Shown here piece after piece: positions 5,869 through 8,800 of a stretch of 8,800 nucleotides of DNA. The stretch is from Betaproteobacteria bacterium SG8_40. Its GTDB lineage: Bacteria; Pseudomonadota; Gammaproteobacteria; Burkholderiales; Eutrophovitaceae. Position numbers and translations under genes: made by a program. Each line of letters opens with the position of its first letter. Position 1 is the first letter of the stretch. The notes under the pieces were generated by a model. That model saw only the letters and a program-made list of their open reading frames with translations. It had not been told where the DNA came from and did no database searches. The stretch covers positions 1 through 8,800 of the forward strand of contig LJTS01000099.1 in the NCBI GenBank assembly GCA_001304425.1, read 5' to 3'.

Positions 5869-6731
5869 CGCAAGGCCCCGAATCAAACCCGATTGCACGC
5901 GTCTCTATTGGCGCGCTGATCGAACGCTACGACCTGATCCTGTTCGACGCCTACGGCGTGCTGGTGCACTCAGCGGGCGCCTTGTCCGGTGCGCAGCAGA
6001 CCATCGCCCGGTTGAACGAACTGGACAAACCGTATGCCGTTCTCACCAACGACGCTTCCAAGCTGCCGGATACCGCGGCAATGCGCTACCGCGGTTTCGG
6101 ACTCGATATACCCGTCGACAGGATCATTTCTTCCGGCTTGCTGCTGGTCGAATACTTCGCGCGGCACCAACTGGAAGGCGCCCGGTGCATCGTGCTCGGA
6201 ACGCCCGACAGCAACCGGTTTGTCGAACACGCCGGCGGCACGATCGTGCCCGCCGACAGCGACTGCGACGTACTCGTGGTGGGGGATGAAAACGGTTACG
6301 ACTTCGTCGAAACGGTTGATGCAACGCTGTCGACGCTTTTTCGCGCAATCGACGCCGGGAAGAGTGTGCGGCTCGTGCTGCCAAATCCGGACCTGATTTT
6401 TCCCCACGGCGAGGACCGTTTCGGGATTGCAGCCGGCAGCGTTGCGCTCATTGTCGAATCGGCGTTGCGCCGCCGCTATCCGCAACGCGCGGATCTGGTG
6501 TTCGACCGGCTCGGAAAACCGAACGCCGATCTGTACGATGCGGCAATGACCCGCTTCGGCACCCGCAACGCGGTAATGATTGGCGATCAGCTTGAAACTG
6601 ATATTGCCGGGGCCGTGTCGTGCAAAATCGATAGCGCCCTGATCGCCACCGGCGTATCAATGGTGAAGAATGCGACGTCGGCAACAGCAATCCGTCCGAC
6701 CTACTGGATGCCTTCACTCAACGACGATTGA
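5865..6731 (+). CDS. HAD-superfamily hydrolase, subfamily IIA (NagD-like, C2 cap)
   Basis: A 288-residue cytoplasmic hydrolase. The only good start is TTG 5865, whose bases overlap the preceding TGA (TTGA), implying termination-reinitiation; the next in-frame ATG lies well past motif I and would destroy the protein. HAD motifs are in order: motif I LILFDAYGVLVH with nucleophile Asp28, motif II VLTNDAS (Thr61), a C2-type cap between, NPD at 174-176 as in NagD-like proteins, motif III Lys218 in LGKPN, and motif IV GDQLETD (240-246; Asp241, Asp246). The residue two after the nucleophile, normally an Asp serving as general acid in HAD phosphatases, is Tyr30. This is also seen in haloacid dehalogenases (FDAYGT), although the cap here is not of their type. 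It could be a phosphatase of altered mechanism, a dehalogenase or a non-catalytic relative. The substrate cannot be predicted. Confidence 0.88.
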   Translation: MTQGPESNPIARVSIGALIERYDLILFDAYGVLVHSAGALSGAQQTIARLNELDKPYAVLTNDASKLPDTAAMRYRGFGLDIPVDRIISSGLLLVEYFARHQLEGARCIVLGTPDSNRFVEHAGGTIVPADSDCDVLVVGDENGYDFVETVDATLSTLFRAIDAGKSVRLVLPNPDLIFPHGEDRFGIAAGSVALIVESALRRRYPQRADLVFDRLGKPNADLYDAAMTRFGTRNAVMIGDQLETDIAGAVSCKIDSALIATGVSMVKNATSATAIRPTYWMPSLNDD

Positions 6732-6782
6732 CGCGCGCACAACCTCGACGCGCGATCGCCCGCGTCAGGCTGCAACACAGGA

Positions 6783-7676
6783 ATGAACCAACGCCAACCG
6801 CTGGACGCCAGCGCCATCGCAACCATGGTACTGCTGACATCGATCTGGGGATTTACCCAGGTTGCGATCAAGCTCGCCGCCGATGATGTTTCGGTTGTCA
6901 TGCAGGCCGGCTTGCGGTCCACGATTTCGCTGGCGTTGCTGTTCGGCTGGGCACGATGGCGCGGCACGCCGTTATTCAATCGCGACGGTACGTTGTGGCC
7001 CGGCCTGGCTGCAGGCGCCCTCTACGCCGGCGAATTCTTCTTCGTGTACGCCGGGCTCTCGTATACCAGCGCATCGCGCATGGTGGTCTTCGTCTATCTC
7101 ACGCCCGTGCTCACAGCCGTTGGCGTTCACCTGTTCGTCAAGGGCGAACAACTGGCCGGCAATCAGTGGGCCGGGGTACTGCTCGGCTTTACCGGCATCG
7201 CGGTCGCGTTCGGCGACGGTTTTCTCTCCAGTCCCGGTTCATTGCTTGGCGACGCCTTCGGCGTCATTGCCGCTTTTTTCTGGGCTGCGACGACGGTCGT
7301 CATTCGAACGACCGCGTTATCGCAGGCCAGCGCCTCGAAGACGCTGCTCTACCAGATCGGCATCGCCGCACTGGTTCTGCCGTTCATATCGATGCTGATC
7401 GGCGAGCCCGGCATCGTTGCGGTTACAACGACCGCGGTCGCCAGCATCGCGTTCCAGGGCATCGTCGTTTCCTTTGCCAGCCATCTCGCCTGGTTCTGGC
7501 TGCTGACCCGTTTTCTGGCCGGCCGGCTCGCCGCGTTTTCCTCCCTCGCGCCGCTGTTTGGCGTGCTTGCCGGCGTCGTCGTGCTGAATGAACCGCTGCG
7601 TGCGCAGTTCGCGTTCGCCGCTGCGTTGGTGATTGCCGGGATCTATCTGGTAAACCGGCAAGGTCGGCCACACTGA
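6783..7676 (+). CDS. DMT-superfamily (EamA) inner-membrane transporter
   Basis: A 297-residue integral membrane protein with two EamA repeats and about ten hydrophobic helices, at roughly 10-31, 38-58, 73-92, 98-119, 127-146, 154-175, 186-207, 220-244, 248-268 and 274-291. The first helix carries the WGFTQVAIK signature typical of the family (Trp-Gly followed by Ala-x-Lys), and the fourth and ninth helices show the family's YLTPVLTA and SLAPLFGVLAGVVVLNEPL segments. The latter matches the common xxEPL ending of EamA helix 9. Members export or import metabolites such as amino acids, purines or drugs; substrate cannot be read from sequence. ATG 6783 is preceded only by an AGGA touching the start codon, so initiation may be weak. 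The gene lies 51 bases after the HAD gene on the same strand, so it may be the last gene of that operon, but the functional link is unclear. Confidence 0.92.
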   Translation: MNQRQPLDASAIATMVLLTSIWGFTQVAIKLAADDVSVVMQAGLRSTISLALLFGWARWRGTPLFNRDGTLWPGLAAGALYAGEFFFVYAGLSYTSASRMVVFVYLTPVLTAVGVHLFVKGEQLAGNQWAGVLLGFTGIAVAFGDGFLSSPGSLLGDAFGVIAAFFWAATTVVIRTTALSQASASKTLLYQIGIAALVLPFISMLIGEPGIVAVTTTAVASIAFQGIVVSFASHLAWFWLLTRFLAGRLAAFSSLAPLFGVLAGVVVLNEPLRAQFAFAAALVIAGIYLVNRQGRPH

Positions 7677-7687
7677 CCGGAGCAGCA

Positions 7688-7727
7688 ACAGGTCGGTTTG
7701 CCGGGCGGCGCACCGGCAAGATCCTGT
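7688..7727. other. Imperfect two-part hairpin between the transporter and SDR genes
   Basis: TTGCCGG (7698-7704) pairs perfectly with CCGGCAA (7713-7719) around an 8-base loop, and ACAGG (7688-7692) pairs with CCTGT (7723-7727) outside it across small internal mismatches. It lies 11 bases after the transporter stop. No T-run follows. It could help end transcription of the upstream operon, but short GC hairpins are frequent in DNA of this composition. Confidence 0.3.
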
Positions 7728-7752
7728 AGTCCCGCGGCCGCACCTTCCCGCC

Positions 7753-7782
7753 CTGACTTGAACGGCCACAGCGGGTTATGCT
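7753..7782 (+). promoter_or_regulatory. Weak candidate promoter of the SDR gene
   Basis: CTGACT (7753-7758) and TATGCT (7777-7782) stand 18 bases apart, each matching the sigma-70 consensus at four of six positions. They would give a leader of roughly 35 bases before ATG 7824. The 147-base gap and the hairpin before it make a fresh promoter here sensible, but the match is modest. Confidence 0.3.
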
Positions 7783-7823
7783 TGCGGTCTTGAACGAACA
7801 ATACAAATACACGGGAGACACTG

Positions 7824-8600
7824 ATGGATCTGGGACTAAAAGGCCGCTGGGCACTCATCACCGGCGCTTCCAAGGGAATCGGCTACGCAGCCGCTGACAG
7901 CCTGGCACAAGCCGGCTGCAACCTGCATCTCGCAGCACGCACCAAAGCCGATCTGGAGAAAGCGCAGGCACAGCTCAAAAAACAATACGACGTCAAGGTC
8001 GAGATTCATGCCACGGATCTGTCTGATGGCGACGCGGCCCGCGCGCTGGTTGAGCAATGCAAAGACGTCGACATCCTGGTCAACAATGCCGGCGCGATTC
8101 CGGCAGGCGACATCCACACGATGACAGAGGATCGCTGGCGTGACGCGTGGAACCTGAAAGTCTTCGGTTACCAGAACATGTGCCGGGCAATGCTCGCGCA
8201 CATGCGCGAACGCGGCCGCGGCGTGATCGTCAACGTCATCGGCGCCGCCGGCGAAGCACACACGCCCGCATACATCGCAGGCACCGCCGGCAATGCATCC
8301 ATCATGGCAATGACGCGGGCATTGGGCGCGACCAGCCGCTCCTACGGAGTGCGCGTGGTCGGAATCAACCCCGGCCTGATCGCCACCGACCGCATGACGA
8401 CACTCTTGCGCACCAAGGCCGAGAAGGAATTCGGTGATGCCGGCAAGTGGGAGCAGTTGATCGACAAGACCTATCCGCCGGGCGCACCTGCACACATCGG
8501 CGACATGGTGGCGTTCCTGGCATCCGACCGTTCGGCAAATACGACGGGAACGATCATTACCATCGACGGCGGTTCATCGGCGCGCGGGACGAGCGTGTGA
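7824..8600 (+). CDS. Short-chain dehydrogenase/reductase (SDR) family protein with altered active site
   Basis: A 258-residue Rossmann-fold protein starting at ATG 7824, with GGGAG at 7813-7817 six bases before it. The cofactor site is intact: TGASKGIG at 13-20, Arg39 after the second strand (which leans towards NADP(H)), DL at 65-66, and NNAG at 87-90. The structural Asn (WNLKVFG, Asn110) and the C-terminal IDGG (247-250) are typical of classical SDRs. The active site is not: Tyr150 is present, but the YxxxK lysine is Thr154 (YIAGT), and the expected Ser about 13 residues earlier falls in NVIG (137-140) with no Ser. Length is normal and there is no frameshift. My impression is that a subgroup of proteobacterial SDRs shares a YIAG(S/T) motif, so this may be a stable variant rather than decay. 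An unusual reductase, hydrolase-like or binding role is possible. It may be co-transcribed with the dehalogenase-like gene 88 bases downstream. Confidence 0.9.
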   Translation: MDLGLKGRWALITGASKGIGYAAADSLAQAGCNLHLAARTKADLEKAQAQLKKQYDVKVEIHATDLSDGDAARALVEQCKDVDILVNNAGAIPAGDIHTMTEDRWRDAWNLKVFGYQNMCRAMLAHMRERGRGVIVNVIGAAGEAHTPAYIAGTAGNASIMAMTRALGATSRSYGVRVVGINPGLIATDRMTTLLRTKAEKEFGDAGKWEQLIDKTYPPGAPAHIGDMVAFLASDRSANTTGTIITIDGGSSARGTSV

Positions 8601-8688
8601 GGCAATAGGCCCGGCTCTCCGGTTCGGCACGCGAAGCGCGCCTCAATGATGGCACCGGCGAGTACCCTACGCGCAAAGGATTAGAAGC

Positions 8689-8800
8689 ATGCTTGCAGAG
8701 GCAATCAAGGCGAAGATCAAGGTCTGCATGTTCGACCAGTACGGCACCGTCGTGGACATGCAGAAGGGTTTGACCGGGGTGGTTACCCCCTACCTAAAGG
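8689..8800 (+). CDS. Type II haloacid-dehalogenase-like HAD protein, 5' part only
   Basis: Only the first 37 codons are in the window. ATG 8689 has a clear ribosome-binding site, AAGGA at 8676-8680, eight bases upstream. Residues 10-24 give HAD motif I, KVCMFDQYGTVVD, with nucleophile Asp16 and Tyr18 two later; the D-x-Y-G-T pattern is characteristic of L-2-haloacid dehalogenases, which replace the halogen of short 2-haloacids with hydroxyl. Cap and later motifs lie beyond the edge, so a phosphatase of the same clan is not excluded. It follows the SDR gene after 88 bases on the same strand. Confidence 0.75.
   Translation, partial: MLAEAIKAKIKVCMFDQYGTVVDMQKGLTGVVTPYLK

Noticed and set aside
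8601..8660. GC-rich stem around 8624-8643 after the SDR gene as a terminator
   Set aside because: The pairing is short, needs a two-base bulge and is not followed by T residues; likely chance in this composition.
1..8800. Mobile element, CRISPR, toxin-antitoxin or phage-defence locus
   Set aside because: No transposase or integrase motifs, terminal inverted repeats, regularly spaced repeats or small paired genes were seen; gene content is metabolic and transport.

Overview
This 8.8 kb stretch looks like ordinary chromosomal DNA from a high-GC proteobacterium, most likely a betaproteobacterium of the Burkholderiales type. The basis is codon choice rich in G/C at third positions, the protein families present and their sequence style. 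This is an inference; no rRNA, tRNA or species marker is present. Coding density is high, the longest gap between genes is about 164 bases, and I see no insertion sequence, phage gene, CRISPR array or RNA gene.

Layout. On the minus strand at the left edge lie two overlapping genes: an Lrp/AsnC-family regulator (605-1162) and, sharing an ATGA junction with it, a LOG-family nucleotide phosphoribohydrolase (1-608, cut by the window edge). Diverging from them is a full-length homodimeric pyruvate-dehydrogenase-type E1 gene (1327-4026) without E2 or E3 genes beside it. The AT-rich divergent promoter region between (1163-1326) carries direct and inverted repeats and an Lrp-like box over a perfect TATAAT. 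Then, all on the plus strand: an exported TlpA-like thioredoxin (4172-4684), a Tat-exported transglutaminase-like protein (4732-5868), a HAD-IIA hydrolase whose TTG start overlaps the preceding stop (5865-6731), a ten-helix DMT/EamA transporter (6783-7676), a short-chain dehydrogenase homologue lacking two catalytic residues (7824-8600), and the start of a type II haloacid-dehalogenase-like gene (8689 onward).

How the parts fit. The Lrp regulator and lone E1 resemble the mdeR/mdeB pairing described in Pseudomonas putida, where the E1 homologue acts on 2-oxobutyrate made by methionine gamma-lyase, but no lyase gene is in this window. The regulator probably controls both itself and the E1 in response to an amino acid. 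The thioredoxin, transglutaminase and HAD genes are spaced like one operon, two of its products being envelope proteins; the transporter may be its last gene. The SDR and dehalogenase-like genes probably form a separate catabolic unit.

I find no clearly new multi-gene system. The points most worth a second look are the E1/Lrp pair with its structured promoter, the SDR with a degenerate active site, the two HAD proteins with Asp-x-Tyr in motif I, and the exported thioredoxin-transglutaminase pair.
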